Shown here piece after piece: positions 34,912 through 45,560 of a DNA stretch of 64,000 nucleotides (position 1 is the first letter of the stretch; the number at the start of each line of letters is the position of its first letter). Position numbers and translations under genes: made by a program. This stretch comes from Lactuca virosa. Taxonomy: Eukaryota; Streptophyta; Magnoliopsida; Asterales; Asteraceae. Below the pieces are notes generated by a model that had not been told where the DNA came from, ran no database searches, and saw only the letters and a program-made list of their open reading frames with translations. The DNA lies in NCBI GenBank assembly GCA_928212115.1, contig CAKMRJ010005523.1, positions 251,721,154 through 251,785,153 on the forward strand. Direction: 5' to 3'.

Positions 34912-35012
34912 GTGTGTGGTTAACCGCCACACTAACATGGACTAGTAAGGGTGGCAAAGGGTAGCTTGATGTTTGTCATAGATCGGTGAAGCGTGTGTGG
35001 TTAACCGACACA
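34912..35012 (+). repeat. Paired hairpin-forming GGTTAACC repeats in the element 1 leader
   Basis: Two copies of GTGTGTGGTTAACCG followed by CCACAC or ACACA (34912-34932 and 34992-35012). Each can form a short stem (GTGTG/CACAC or TGTGT/ACACA) that exposes the palindrome GTTAAC in its loop. Both are conserved in element 2. Confidence 0.6.
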
Positions 35013-35035
35013 TCGATTAGGTGATAAATGACATC

Positions 35036-36393
35036 AAGTGTACCAGTAGCAAAGATTAAGTCTATTAGGGTTATGCTAGCCAGAGCTGCATTTCATGATT
35101 ATGAAATATGGAAAATGGATGTCAAAACCGCTTTCCATAATGGAAAGTTGGCTGAGGATATTTACATAAGTCAACCAGAGGGTTTTGTTAATGCAAAGTA
35201 CCCTAATAGAGTGTGTAAGCTTGAGAAATCCATTTATGGATTGAAACAAGCATCTCACAGATGGAATCTTTGTTTCAATGTGAAAGTAAAAGAGTTTGGC
35301 TTTTCGAGAGGCGATGATGAGTCCTGTGTATATGTCAAGGGTAGTGGGAGCATAGTTAGCTTTCTGGTGTTGTATGTGGATGACATACTACTCATAGGAA
35401 AAGACATCCCAACTTTGCAGGAGGTTAAGTCCTGGATTGGGAAGTGTTTCGCTATGAAGGACCTCGGAGAAGCTGCTTATATTCTTGGGATAAGGATTTT
35501 GAGAGACACGAGTAAGAGACTAATTGGACTTAGTCAAAGTACCTACTTGGAAAAGATGTCGAAAAGATTCAGCATGATGGATTCCAAGAAATGTGACTTA
35601 CCGATCCTGAGCAATGCCAAACTGAGTAAAACTCAGAGTCGGAGTACAGAGGCTGAGATAGCTGAGATGAGTCTAATACCATATGCTTCTGCAGTTGGAT
35701 CGATCATGTATGCTATGACTTGTACTCGCCCTGATGTGGCCTTTGCTTTGAGCATGGTTAGCAGATATCAAGGGAATCTTAACAAGGCTCACTGGACTGC
35801 GACAAAAGAACATTCTGATGTACCTGCGGAGGACTAAGGACTGGGTCCTTACCCTCGGTGGGAGTGATGACCTGAGAGTGGTGGGGTATAGTGACGCCAA
35901 CTTTTAGACAGACAGAGATAATTTCCGCTCTCAGTCGGGCTGGGTATTTACCCTGAATAGAGGAGCAATAACTTGGAAAAGTTCCAAGCATGAGACAGTA
36001 GCTGATTCAACGTGTGAATCAGAGTACATAGCAGCAAGCGAGGCACCGAAGGAGACGATATGGCTGAAGAACTTCATCGGATACGTTGGAGTTGTACCAT
36101 CTATAAAGGAGCCTATGGAGATTTTCTGTGACAGCGAGAGTGCAGTTGCCTTAGCCAAGGAACCAAGGGATCATGGCAGATCCAGGCACATCGATAGAAA
36201 ATATCACATCATAAGACATCAAATAGAAGAAGGACTCCTCGTAGCAAAGAGAGTATTGTCAGAGGAGAACCTAGCAGATCCCCTCACGAAGGGACTGAGT
36301 AGGGTTAAGCACTTACAGCATGCGAGGCGCATCAGGCTGAAGGACGATATTAGTTTTGAAACTTGTAATAGTTTAAATGTAATTGACATTTGA
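35036..36393 (+). pseudogene. Copia element 1 RT (5'-truncated) and RNase H
   Basis: RT begins at VAKIKSIRVML (35040) immediately after the leader, so the fingers part is deleted. MDVKTAFHN, SIYGLKQA and LYVDDILLIG are present, and both metal-binding motifs are intact. RNase H is interrupted by a frameshift near 35800 and a TAG at 35905-35907 (in GYSDANF-stop-TD). The remainder (SESEYIAASEA-like, CDSESAVALAKE, HIDRKYHIIRH, ADPLTKGL) runs to TGA at 36391-36393. The catalytic residues of RNase H look intact, but the protein cannot be made in one piece. Confidence 0.85.
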
Positions 36394-37155
36394 TGATTAA
36401 ATAAAAGGTGTTTTTTGTTTATAAGTAATGTTACTATCTTGTGTCAATCATTTACTATTGTTTAACTTTTCATGTTTTGACTTCCAGAATAATTATATTA
36501 TTCAAACTATCCACAGTCGACCATACTTTGGAAGTAGGTATTGAGGCAAGACTGTCATAAATTTTGCTTGTAGATTGTCTGAAGTGTGTTAGACATAGCA
36601 AAGTTTGCTACAATATTCATGAGTGCTCATAAGGTTTGAGTATTGGATTAAACCCACACTCACTTGTCTCGAGTGATCGTGAGACGATAATATCGTATAA
36701 GAGTTGTTGACTATGATTTGGTTGTACATTAATAGTACAAAACCGCTTCACTAACTTGATGCTATAAAACGTGCTGTTGTGTACAATTTAACGAGTAGTT
36801 AGTACAAGAATATGAGTCGAAGTTTATCTGTTCCTTTTAGTCCTTGGAGGATTAAAAGCGATATCTTCGGCCCCTCGATGATTTTGTTTTGACTTATGTG
36901 TCGGGCCCGATCATAACTAAATTGATGTGTTCGATTAAGTTCTATGTCAAACAAATCGGAAATCAGGAAACAAATTGCTGGACAATAAGTATGGCATTGT
37001 TCCATGTATTTGTCCGACTGATATCTTCAGAACAGAGGATTATATGATCACTTATCTAAAATGGCGCGTCACAGTTCGACAGAGGCTTTTATGAGCTACG
37101 ATTGCTAGTCGGTGTATTAGGTCATACTTGCAGCTATATTTATTAGACTTATCCT
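36394..37155 (+). other. 3' untranslated region of element 1
   Basis: No ORF of interest. The sequence is homologous to the corresponding part of the old relic at 55260-56012, which identifies that relic as the same clade. Confidence 0.65.
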
Positions 37156-37165
37156 AGTGGGAGAC
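37156..37165 (+). other. Polypurine tract of element 1
   Basis: AGTGGGAGAC directly before the TGTTGGATAAGG start of the right LTR. Confidence 0.75.
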
Positions 37166-37314
37166 TGTTGGATAAGGTGTCTAAGTCCATAACTATAATT
37201 TGTATGTACTTGACCCGAGAGTAGCATGGTCCATTTGGGTTGCATGTCACCAGAACATTTGTAAGGATGGACTCTTGAGAAGAGGCTATTTATGATTTAT
37301 TAATATGTTATAAG
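37166..37314 (+). repeat. Right LTR of element 1, truncated
   Basis: Matches the first roughly 149 bp of the left LTR (33141 onward) and stops at ATAAG where element 2 starts. The remaining roughly 635 bp are not found after element 2. Confidence 0.82.
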
Positions 37315-38087
37315 TGAAGGATTTTGAGCATTCTAACACTCCTAAGGTGTACATGCAACCCTAGAAACCTTGGTTCTATGTTTTACTAAGATACATGCAA
37401 ATTTGATTTTTTCAAGGTTCTTAACCTAACTAGCATGGCATGGGGAACTTTGAAACATAAAGCTAGTAGGAGAACATACCTTTCTTGTTGCTTGGATTCC
37501 TTGAGAACCTTGTGAGCCTAGCACCTCAAGTGTGATGCCTCAAATGTTTCACACAACACCACAACTCTTGGAATAACTTTGAGAGAACTCCACACTCACT
37601 CAAAATCGGCTAGCCCTCTTGTTCTACACATAGTGCCGATTTTGGTAGCCCATGGGGTCCTTTTATAATTGTGTCATAAGTAGGGTTACAACATCTAAAC
37701 CCTAATTGACATGGCTTTTCATATTCCATGATCCATGGGTTTATAACCTCCATGGACTCCATGGAGCACCTTATGGGTTTTAGCCCAACTTTATAAACCA
37801 TGGATCATTAGCCCACTATATAATAATGGATGATTTACACAATCAACCCCATATATTTAATTAGTCTCCTTTTTATCACCAAATTAATTCTAAATTAAAT
37901 CTTGATCAATACTAATTAAATAATATTATTAATATATTAGAACTTATAATATATTAATAAACCTTAAGTGTCCTTTCTCTCATTTTTTCTATCCAAGTGT
38001 TGCAATGCCATGCAACCCAAATGGACCATGCCAACCGGGTAAAGTTCATTCCAGAAATAGTTATGAACTTAGACACCTAATCCAACA
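37315..38087 (-). repeat. 3' LTR of copia element 2 (773 bp)
   Basis: Plus-strand ends TGAAGGATTTTGAG and CTAATCCAACA. A TATA box on the minus strand (ATTATAAAAGG) lies at 37659-37670. Confidence 0.87.
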
Positions 38088-38100
38088 GTCTCCCACTTGG
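38088..38100 (-). other. Polypurine tract of element 2
   Basis: The minus strand reads CCAAGTGGGAGAC directly before the 3' LTR. Confidence 0.8.
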
Positions 38101-38925
38101 ATAAATCTAATAGCTATAACTGCAAGAATGACTTCAGGAACAGATCAGCAATCGTAGCTCTTTCAAAATCTCGTGGAACTGAGATGATGATGATACTCCA
38201 TTTAAGATAAGTGATCATATAATCCTCTGTTCTAGATATCAGCCGGACAAATACATGGAACAATGTCTTACTTATTGTCCAGCAGTTTGTTTCCCGATTT
38301 CCGATTTGTTTAACATAGAACTTAATCGAACACATCAATTTAACATAGGTCACAATAAAATCATCGAGGTGCCCATATATCGCTTCTAATCCAAGAAGGA
38401 ACAGATAAACTTCGACTCATATGCTTGTTCTACTACTTATTGAATTATACACAAAGGCACATTTTATAAAATCGAGTTACCAATGCCTTTTCGTACAATC
38501 AATGTATAACCAACTCATAGTCAACAACTCATATCTCTAGGTTTGAAGACTTATATGATATTACCGTCTCACGATCACTCGAGATAAATTCCATGAAGTG
38601 ATACAAGTGAGCGTGGGTTGAATCTAATACTCAGAACTTATGAGCACTCATGAATGTTATAGCAACTCTTTCTATGTCCAACACTTTAGACATCTACAAG
38701 CCAGCTTCATGACAGTCTTGATTCATATCTACTTCCAACATATGACCGACTGTGGAGAATTTGAATAATATGATATACCATAACATAATTATTCTGGAAG
38801 TCAAAACATGCAAAATGAAATGATAGTAAATGATTGACAGAAGATAGCAACACTTTACTTATAAATAAACAACAACTTTTATTTATCATCAAATGTCAAT
38901 TACACTTTACAAATTTCAAGGCTAT
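38101..38925 (-). other. 3' untranslated region of element 2
   Basis: No gene seen. The sequence corresponds to the 3' region of element 1 in inverse orientation. Confidence 0.6.
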
Positions 38926-39513
38926 CTAATTTCTAAAACTAATATCATCCTTTAGCCCTATGCGCCTTGCATGCTGAAGATGCTTAACCCTACCCAGTCC
39001 CTTCGTGAGGGGATCTGCTGGGTTCTCATCCGATGATACCCTCTTTTCCACGAGGGGTCCTTCTTCTATTCGATGTCTGATGAAATGGTATTTTCTGTTG
39101 ATATGTCTGGATCTTCCGTGATCCCTTGGTTCCTTGGCTAAGGCAACTGCACTTTCACTATCACAGAAAATCTCCATAGGTTCCTTTATAGCTGGTACCA
39201 CTCCAAGGTCTCCAATGAAGTTCTTTAGCCATATAGCCTCCTTTTCTGCCTCGCTTGCTGCTATATAATCTGATTTGCAAGTTGAATCAACCACTATCTC
39301 CTGCTTGGAACTTTTCCAAGTAATTGCTCCTCCGTTTAAGGTAAAGACCCAGTCTGACTGAGAGCAGAAATTATCGCTATCAGTCTGGAAGCTAGCATCA
39401 CTATACCCCACCACTCTCAAGTCATCACTCCCACCGAGGGTAAGGACCCAGTCCTTAGTCCTCCGCGGGTACTTGAGAATGTTCTTTACCGCAGTCCAGT
39501 GAGCCTTGCCAGT
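38926..39513 (-). pseudogene. Copia element 2 RNase H
   Basis: Same frame as the main ORF after a single TAA. It contains GYSDASFQTD, WVFTLNGGAITWKSSKQ, CDSESAVALAKE, YHFIRHRIEEG and ADPLTKGL. The usual catalytic Glu in STCESEY is replaced here (STCKSDY), so RNase H is probably inactive too; element 1 keeps the Glu. Confidence 0.82.
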
Positions 39514-42500
39514 TTACCCCTGATATCTGCTGACCATGCTCAAAGCAAAGACTACATCAGGACGAGTACAAGTCATAGCATACATGATCGAGCCTACAGC
39601 GGAAGCATACGGTACTCGACTCATCTCAGCTATCTCAGCCTTTGTACTCGGGCTCTGAGTCTTACTTAATCTGTCGTGACTCTGGATCGGTAACTCTCCT
39701 TTCTTGGAATTCTGCATGCTGAACCTATTCAGCACCTTATCCAAGTAGGTACTCTGACTAAGTCCAATTAGTCTCTTACTCCTTTCTCTCAAAATCCTTA
39801 TCCCTAGGATATAGGCAGCTTCACCAAGGTCCTTCATAGCGAAACACTTCCCAAGCCAGGACTTTACTTCCTGCAGAGTTGGGATGTCATTTCCTATGAG
39901 TAGTATGTCATACGCATACAATACCAAAAAGCTAACTATACTCCCACTAGCCTTGACATATACACAAGATTCATCTTCGCTCCTCGAAAATCCAAACTCT
40001 TTGAATTTCTCATCGAAACAAAGATTCCATCTGCGAGGTGCTTGTTTCAATCCATAGATGGATTTCTCAAGCTTACACACTCTATTAGGGTACTCTGTAC
40101 TGACAAAACCCTCTGGCTGACTCATGTAAACATCCTCAGCCAACTTTCCATTAAGGAAAGCGGTTTTGACATCCATTTGCCATATTTCATAATCATGAAA
40201 TGCAACAATGGCTAACATAACCCTAATAGACTTAATCTTTGCTACTGGTGAAAAGGTCTCATAATAATCAACTTCCGGAGTTTGAGAAAAGCCCTTTGCA
40301 ACCAGTCGCGCCTTATAAGTGTGTACATTACCATCCATGTCGGTCTTCTTCTTGAAGATCCATTTGCACCCGACTGTCTTACGACCTGGTACATTGTCAA
40401 CCAAGCTCCAAACTTGATTGTCATACATGGACTGTATCTCGCTTTCCATAGCCTCTTTCCATTTAGCAGCCTCAGGGCCTGCCATGGCTTCCGTGTAACT
40501 GGTAGGTTCATCCAGACTTACCAGTGTGCTATCACTGATAAGTGTATCACCTTCCGCAGTAATATGGAAACCATAGTAATGCTCAGGTTCATTCTTAACT
40601 CTCGTGGAACGCCTCAGAGGTACATACTCGTCAGTCGGATCAACATGAGTTTCCTCCTCAGGTTGATTGCTAGGGTTTGAGGTTCCTTCACCATTTGACT
40701 CTTGAATTTCTTCAAGGTCAATCTGCCTCCCACTGTTTCCTTGGCTTATGAACTCTCTCTCGCGAAAGACTCCTCTCCTTGCTACAAAGACCACATTATC
40801 ACTAGGTCTGTAGAAGAGGTAACCAAAGGATTTCTGTGGGTAGCCGATGAAAATACACCTCTCACTTCGAGGTTCGAGCTTATCGTGAGTCTCGCACCTC
40901 ATGAAAGCCTCGCAACCCCAAATCTTGATTTGGTCTAGATTGGGAACCTTTCTAGTCCACATCTCGTGAGGTGTTTTGGCAACCTTCTTGGTAGGGACTA
41001 GATTAAGGATATGGGCAACAGTCTCTAAGGCATACCCCCAAAATGAGATTGGTAGCGAAGCTCGACTCATCATGAAACGAACCATGTCTAACAAGGTCCG
41101 ATTACACCTCTCAGCCAAACCATTCAACTGCGGTGTCCTGGGAGGTGTCAATTGTGAGACAATTCTACATTCCTTAAGATAGTCAAGGAACTCTGTACTA
41201 ATATACTCAACACCTCGATCGGATCGAAGCATCTTAATGTTCCTGCCCAGCTGATTCTCCACTTCCTGTTTAAACTCTTTGAACTTTTCAAAGGTTTCTG
41301 ACTTATGCTTGATTAAGTAGACATATTCATATCTACTATAATCATCAGTAAAAGTCACATAGAAGCGGTTAGCATCCCTTATGGCGGTTCTGAAGGGTCC
41401 ACACACATCAGTATGTATGACATCCAAAAAACCCCCACCCCTAGCACAAGTACCAGTGAAGGGTGACTTTGTCATTTTCCCAAGCAAACAAGATTCACAA
41501 CTATCATCCGACTTTAGGTCAAATGACTCCAAGACTCCATACTTTTGGAGTTGGCCTATGCGTTTCTTGCTTACATGTCCAAGACGACAATGCCATAATG
41601 ATGCTTTATCCAATCTAGTGGAAGAATCAATACACAACACATTATTTCCTAGGTTATCTACAACCGATATAGTTTCATATACACCATCACAAGGTAATGC
41701 TTTAAAATAAAGAACATTATTAAAGAAAGCATTAATACCACCACATTCATTATCAAATGAAAAGGTAAAACCTTGTTTGTACAAACCATGAAAGGAAATA
41801 ATATTTCTCGCCATTTCAGACGAGTAACAACATTTATTCAAATCTAATGTTAACCCACTTCTTAGCAACAAAGAATAAACTCCAATCTTGGTGACAGGTG
41901 AAGCTTTCCTATTCCCCATGATTAAGTTTATCTTCCCATGCTCCACATTCTCACTTCTTCTTAGTCCCTGCAAATCAGAACATATGTGAATACCATAACC
42001 TGTATCAAGGACCCAAGAATTAGAATAGGGTGAGTTATTAGACAATATGGTGTAAATACCTGCATGGTTGGGTTTCACTTTCCCATCCTTAACATCTTGC
42101 AGGTACTTTGGGCAATTTCGCTTCCAGTGTGACTTTTCATGGCAATAGAAGCATTTAGCCTCTTTAGGGTTGGCAGAAGGAGTGATAGAACCTCTTTTGG
42201 TTCCACTCGAAGAGGACCCATCAAGGGACTTTCCCTTGGTACCCTTCGAAGGGCTCTTCCTCTTCTTCCCTTTACCTTGCCCGATTGCCAAGACAGGGGC
42301 TGCGGTAGAAGTAGGAGTGGTAACAACTGATTTACCTTTAAGACCACTTTCCGTGGTCTTCAAAAGTACTTGAAGTTTGCTGAGTGTAACTTCCTCCTTG
42401 TTCATGTGATATGTCATCCGAAATTGATCATAACACGAAGGTAAGGAGTGCAAAATGATGTCAATTGCCAACTCCTCGGGGAAGTTCACATTCAATTTTA

Positions 42501-42525
42501 GCAAACGGTCCACATACCTTTGCAT
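39514..42525 (-). pseudogene. Copia element 2 gag-pol, main open frame (1003 aa), RT active site lost
   Basis: Domain order: gag C-terminus; zinc knuckle CFYCHEKSHWKRNC (residues about 125-138); protease WVLDTGYGIHIC (about 172); GAG-pre-integrase LWHCRLGHVSKKR with CESC; integrase core with HTDVCGP, FTDDYSRY, RSDRGVEY and AERCNRT (D, D and E present); hinge RRSTRVKNEPEHY; RT with ARLVAKGFSQ, MDVKTAFLNG and IYGLKQAPRRW. The RT catalytic YVDD reads YAYD (39907-39918), losing the first aspartate of the pair, so RT should be dead. The frame ends at a TAA where copia RT leads into RNase H. Upstream gag and downstream RNase H are in the same frame, separated only by stops, so the original was one polyprotein from 42963 to 38926. 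Confidence 0.9.
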
Positions 42526-42963
42526 TTTCTACATGTGGCCCGTGATGGGTTCATCATCCTTCATCTGGGTTGTTATCATGGAGGAGATGATGTCATACCT
42601 CTCTTAACGAGCACTTTGATGGTAGCGGTCCATCAAGTCCTAGTGCATCTCAAAAGAGTAATAGTCCTCATAGGACTTTTGGAGCTCGGCTGTCATCGTG
42701 GCTAACATGATACATGCCACTTCGGTGGCATCTCTCTCGTGATTCCGGTATTCAGCGATCTCCTCAGGAGTAGCAGACGACTCATCAAGTTCCTTAAGCT
42801 CCTTGTCGAGGACATATTCCTTGTCCTCGTAACGAGTGACCATCCTGATGTTCCGGATCCAATCTATAAAGTTGGAACCATCGAAGATGACTCTCCCACA
42901 AAGGTTCATGAGAGAGAAGGAGCTGGTAGGGTTTGAGCCAGAAGCAGCATTGTTGGAAGACAT
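42526..42963 (-). pseudogene. Copia element 2 gag N-terminal part, three stops
   Basis: Starts with MSSNNAASGSNP and continues with the copia gag pattern (VIFDGSNFIDWIRNIRMV, then EDKEYVLD, about residues 24-52). It is in frame with the 1003-aa ORF but interrupted by TAG, TAA and TAG between about 42640 and 42527 (MH-stop-DLMDRYH, SAR-stop-ERYD, GHM-stop-KMQ). All look like point changes. Confidence 0.85.
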
Positions 42964-43738
42964 CTGAAAAGAAAGAAGGACAAGTTTAGATTATATATAA
43001 AGATAGTCCTTAATAAGACACCCAAATGTAATATTAAGGCTAGGACCCAACACAATATTTTATAACTTAGACGAGAGATGTCGTAATCCAAGCTATAAAA
43101 TATTTGAATGGCGATTCACCAATTTCCACCATGAAAAATGAAATAAATTATTAGGTTTTTAATTGGTTTTGAAACTCCTAGATTCTTTTGAGATTCATTG
43201 AACTTTTCAATGGCATGTTTTAATCTCCAATGTGCCCTTCAAGTTTTGTGACTGGGATGCCGAGGATCACAGAACAATGTGTCAATTAACCATGCAAATT
43301 ACTTGGTACTCTTAATGTTTATCACCTAATCGATGTGTCGGTTAACCACACGCACTCCACCGATCTATGATAAACCTTAAGCCACCCTTTGCCTACCTTG
43401 TTAAGTCCAGGTTAGTGTGCCGGTTAACCACGCACGCTCCACTAACGACTTAAGCAAAGTGCAAAGTGTAATTTCATGGGTTAGCACCATATTCACATTT
43501 TCCTAAAGTAACTAAGATTGGGAATTTATAAAAACATTTAGTTACTTTATAACCATCATACTTTTAATCAGGATTTAAAGTCATTGTCCTACCCGTTCGA
43601 CTAACGACCCTTCACCAGTCAAGGAAGCGGTGGGTGAGAGTGGACACCCATTAAGCTGCCATTTTATAGGCAACAACCTTATACCCCCTTATAGACCGGC
43701 TTCGTGAATGAGGCCTACTAACGGTAAAACGACTTGAT

Positions 43739-43740
<2 letters not shown>

Positions 43741-43818
<78 letters not shown>
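43741..43818. repeat. (TA)n microsatellite, about 78 bp
   Basis: Uninterrupted TA dinucleotides in the leader of element 2. The same site in element 1 (about 34588-34597) has only about five TA steps. Confidence 0.97.
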
Positions 43819-43820
<2 letters not shown>

Positions 43821-44360
43821 CTTATAATATTATAAATTATAAGGGTTGAATTTTAACTTTTAAAATTCTAGGGGTTGGAACTAAAGTTTTCTAAAGTGAC
43901 TTTACATGTTCCAAAACTTGAGGGCAAGTTTTGTAACTATTCAAAACCTTTCAACTTCATATCTTATGAGTTATTAGTTTATTAAAATGAAGACTCTTCA
44001 TTTCATGTAACCTATGTGTTCATTAATGGACTTTAAAAGGAGTGACTTTTGGTAATCCATAACTTGAGGACAAATTATGGATTCCATTAAAACACATAAT
44101 GATCAAGAATTAACTAACAAACAATTTGCAAATAATTCCTGTGAGCTAACAAAACTCATAAGCATGTGAACATTTATATCAACAATTTCAAGAATCATAT
44201 AAACACATATAAAACTTGAAATTTTGATAATAGCCATTGTAAATGGATTAGCATAACCATTACACCATCTAAAACAAGTTTTATAAGACCAAAACAGTTT
44301 AGGGTAATGTTTTTAGTCTATTTCCAGCAGCAAAACTCGAAAATCTGCATTCAGGGCCTC

Positions 44361-44448
44361 CTACTCGTCGAGTTCAAGAATCTACTCGACCAGTAGGATG
44401 AAATAACACATGGACTCGTCGAGTCCCCCCATGGAATCGGCGAGTTCA
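44361..44448 (-). repeat. Cluster of ACTCGTCGAGT-type palindromes in the element 2 leader
   Basis: Four words (ACTCGTCGAGT, ACTCGACCAGT, ACTCGTCGAGT, a CGGCGAGTTC variant) about 70-150 bp downstream of the primer site, matching the position of the cluster in element 1. Confidence 0.75.
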
Positions 44449-44515
44449 CTCAGCAGAATGCAGAAATCTTGAGTTTTTTCAACAATTTGCATCAAGTATC
44501 AAGAAAACAAGCCGA

Positions 44516-44528
44516 GGCTCTGATACCA
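44516..44528 (-). other. Primer binding site of element 2 (tRNA-iMet)
   Basis: The minus strand reads TGGTATCAGAGCC, one base from the 5' LTR. Confidence 0.87.
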
Positions 44529-44529
44529 C

Positions 44530-45299
44530 TGAAGGGTTTTGAGCATTCTAACACTCATAAGGTGTACATGCAACCCTAGAAACCTTGGATCTATGTTTTA
44601 CTAAGATACATGCAAATTTAATTTTTCCAAGGTTCTTAACCTAACTAGCATGGCATGGGGAACTTTGAAACATAAAGCTAGTAGGAGAATATACCTTTCT
44701 TGCTGCTTGGATTCCTTGAAAACCTTGTGAGCCTAACACCTCAAGTGTGATGCCTCAAATGTTTCACACAACACCACAACTCTTGGAATAACTTTGAGAG
44801 AAGTCCACACTCACTCAAAATCGGCTAGCCCTCTTGTTCTACACATAGTGCCGATTTTGGCATGGGGTCCTTTTATAGTTGTGTCACAAGTAGGGTTACA
44901 ACATGTAAACCCTAATTGACATGGATTTTCATATTCCATGATCCATGGGTTTATAACCTCCATGAAATATCCATGGAGCACCTTATGGGTTTTAGCCCAA
45001 CTTAATAAACCATGGATCATTAGCCCACTATATAAGAATGGATGATTTACACAATCAACCCCATATATTTAATTAGTCTCCTTTTGATCACCAAATTAAT
45101 TCTAAATTAATTCTTGATCAATACTAATTAAATAATATTATTAATATATTTGAACTTATAATATATTAATAAACCTTAAGTGTCCTTTCTCTCATTTTGT
45201 CTATCCAAGTGTTGCAATGCCATGCAACCCAAATGGACCATGCCAACCGGGTCAAGTACATTCTAGAAATAGTTATGAACTTAGACACCTAATCCAACA
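44530..45299 (-). repeat. 5' LTR of copia element 2 (770 bp)
   Basis: Plus-strand ends TGAAGGGTTTTGAG and CTAATCCAACA. TATA-like box on the minus strand at 44869-44880. Very similar to the 3' LTR, with several substitutions and short indels, so the insertion is not brand new. Confidence 0.87.
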
Positions 45300-45303
45300 A
45301 CTC

Positions 45304-45560
45304 TCTCTCTGACTCACGTATCCTACGGCTCCCCGAAATCATACGATACTCTATTTCTGACTCATGTATGTTACGGATCCCCGTAATCATACGATACCCT
45401 CTCTCTCTCTCTGACTCATGTATGTTACGGCTCCCCGTAATCATACGATACCCTCTCTCTGACTCATGTATGTTACGGCTCCCCATAATCATACGATACC
45501 CTCTCTCAAACGTATGTATGCTACAGCTCCCCGTAATCATACGATACTCTCTCTTACTCT
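45304..45560. repeat. Minisatellite, about 5 copies of a 46-53 bp unit
   Basis: Repeated GACTCATGTATGTTACGG, CTCCCCGTAATCATACGATAC and a variable (CT)n tail, starting near 45310, 45359, 45412, 45460 and 45506. Differences in CT length change the period. It begins directly at the end of element 2. Confidence 0.9.

Larger units (their letters stand above)
33141..37314 (+). mobile_element. Ty1/copia element 1, deletion derivative
   Basis: Left LTR 33141-33924, tRNA-iMet primer site, a non-coding leader, then directly the middle of RT, RNase H, 3' untranslated region, purine tract and a right LTR truncated after 149 bp. Gag, protease, integrase and the N-terminal RT are missing compared with element 2, which belongs to the same clade. 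It is inserted into the coiled-coil part of the Sirevirus 3' ORF. Confidence 0.85.
42964..44515 (-). other. Non-coding leader of element 2
   Basis: About 1.55 kb between primer site and gag with no ORF. It is homologous to the leader of element 1 (33939-35030) and includes two GGTTAACC hairpin repeats (43332-43352, 43414-43436), the TA microsatellite and the CpG palindrome cluster. Confidence 0.7.
37315..45299 (-). mobile_element. Ty1/copia element 2, nearly complete, minus strand
   Basis: Two LTRs of about 770 bp (TGTTGGATTAGG...CCCTTCA on the minus strand) flank a leader, one long gag-pol frame, a 3' region and a purine tract. Its LTRs are related to those of element 1, clearly the same clade. 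The expected 5-bp duplication is not seen: the left flank is ATAAG, the right flank ACTCT. Confidence 0.88.

Noticed and set aside
45304..45560. Possible CRISPR-like array (regular repeats with variable parts)
   Set aside because: The intervals are not unique spacers but CT runs of varying length; this is plant minisatellite DNA.
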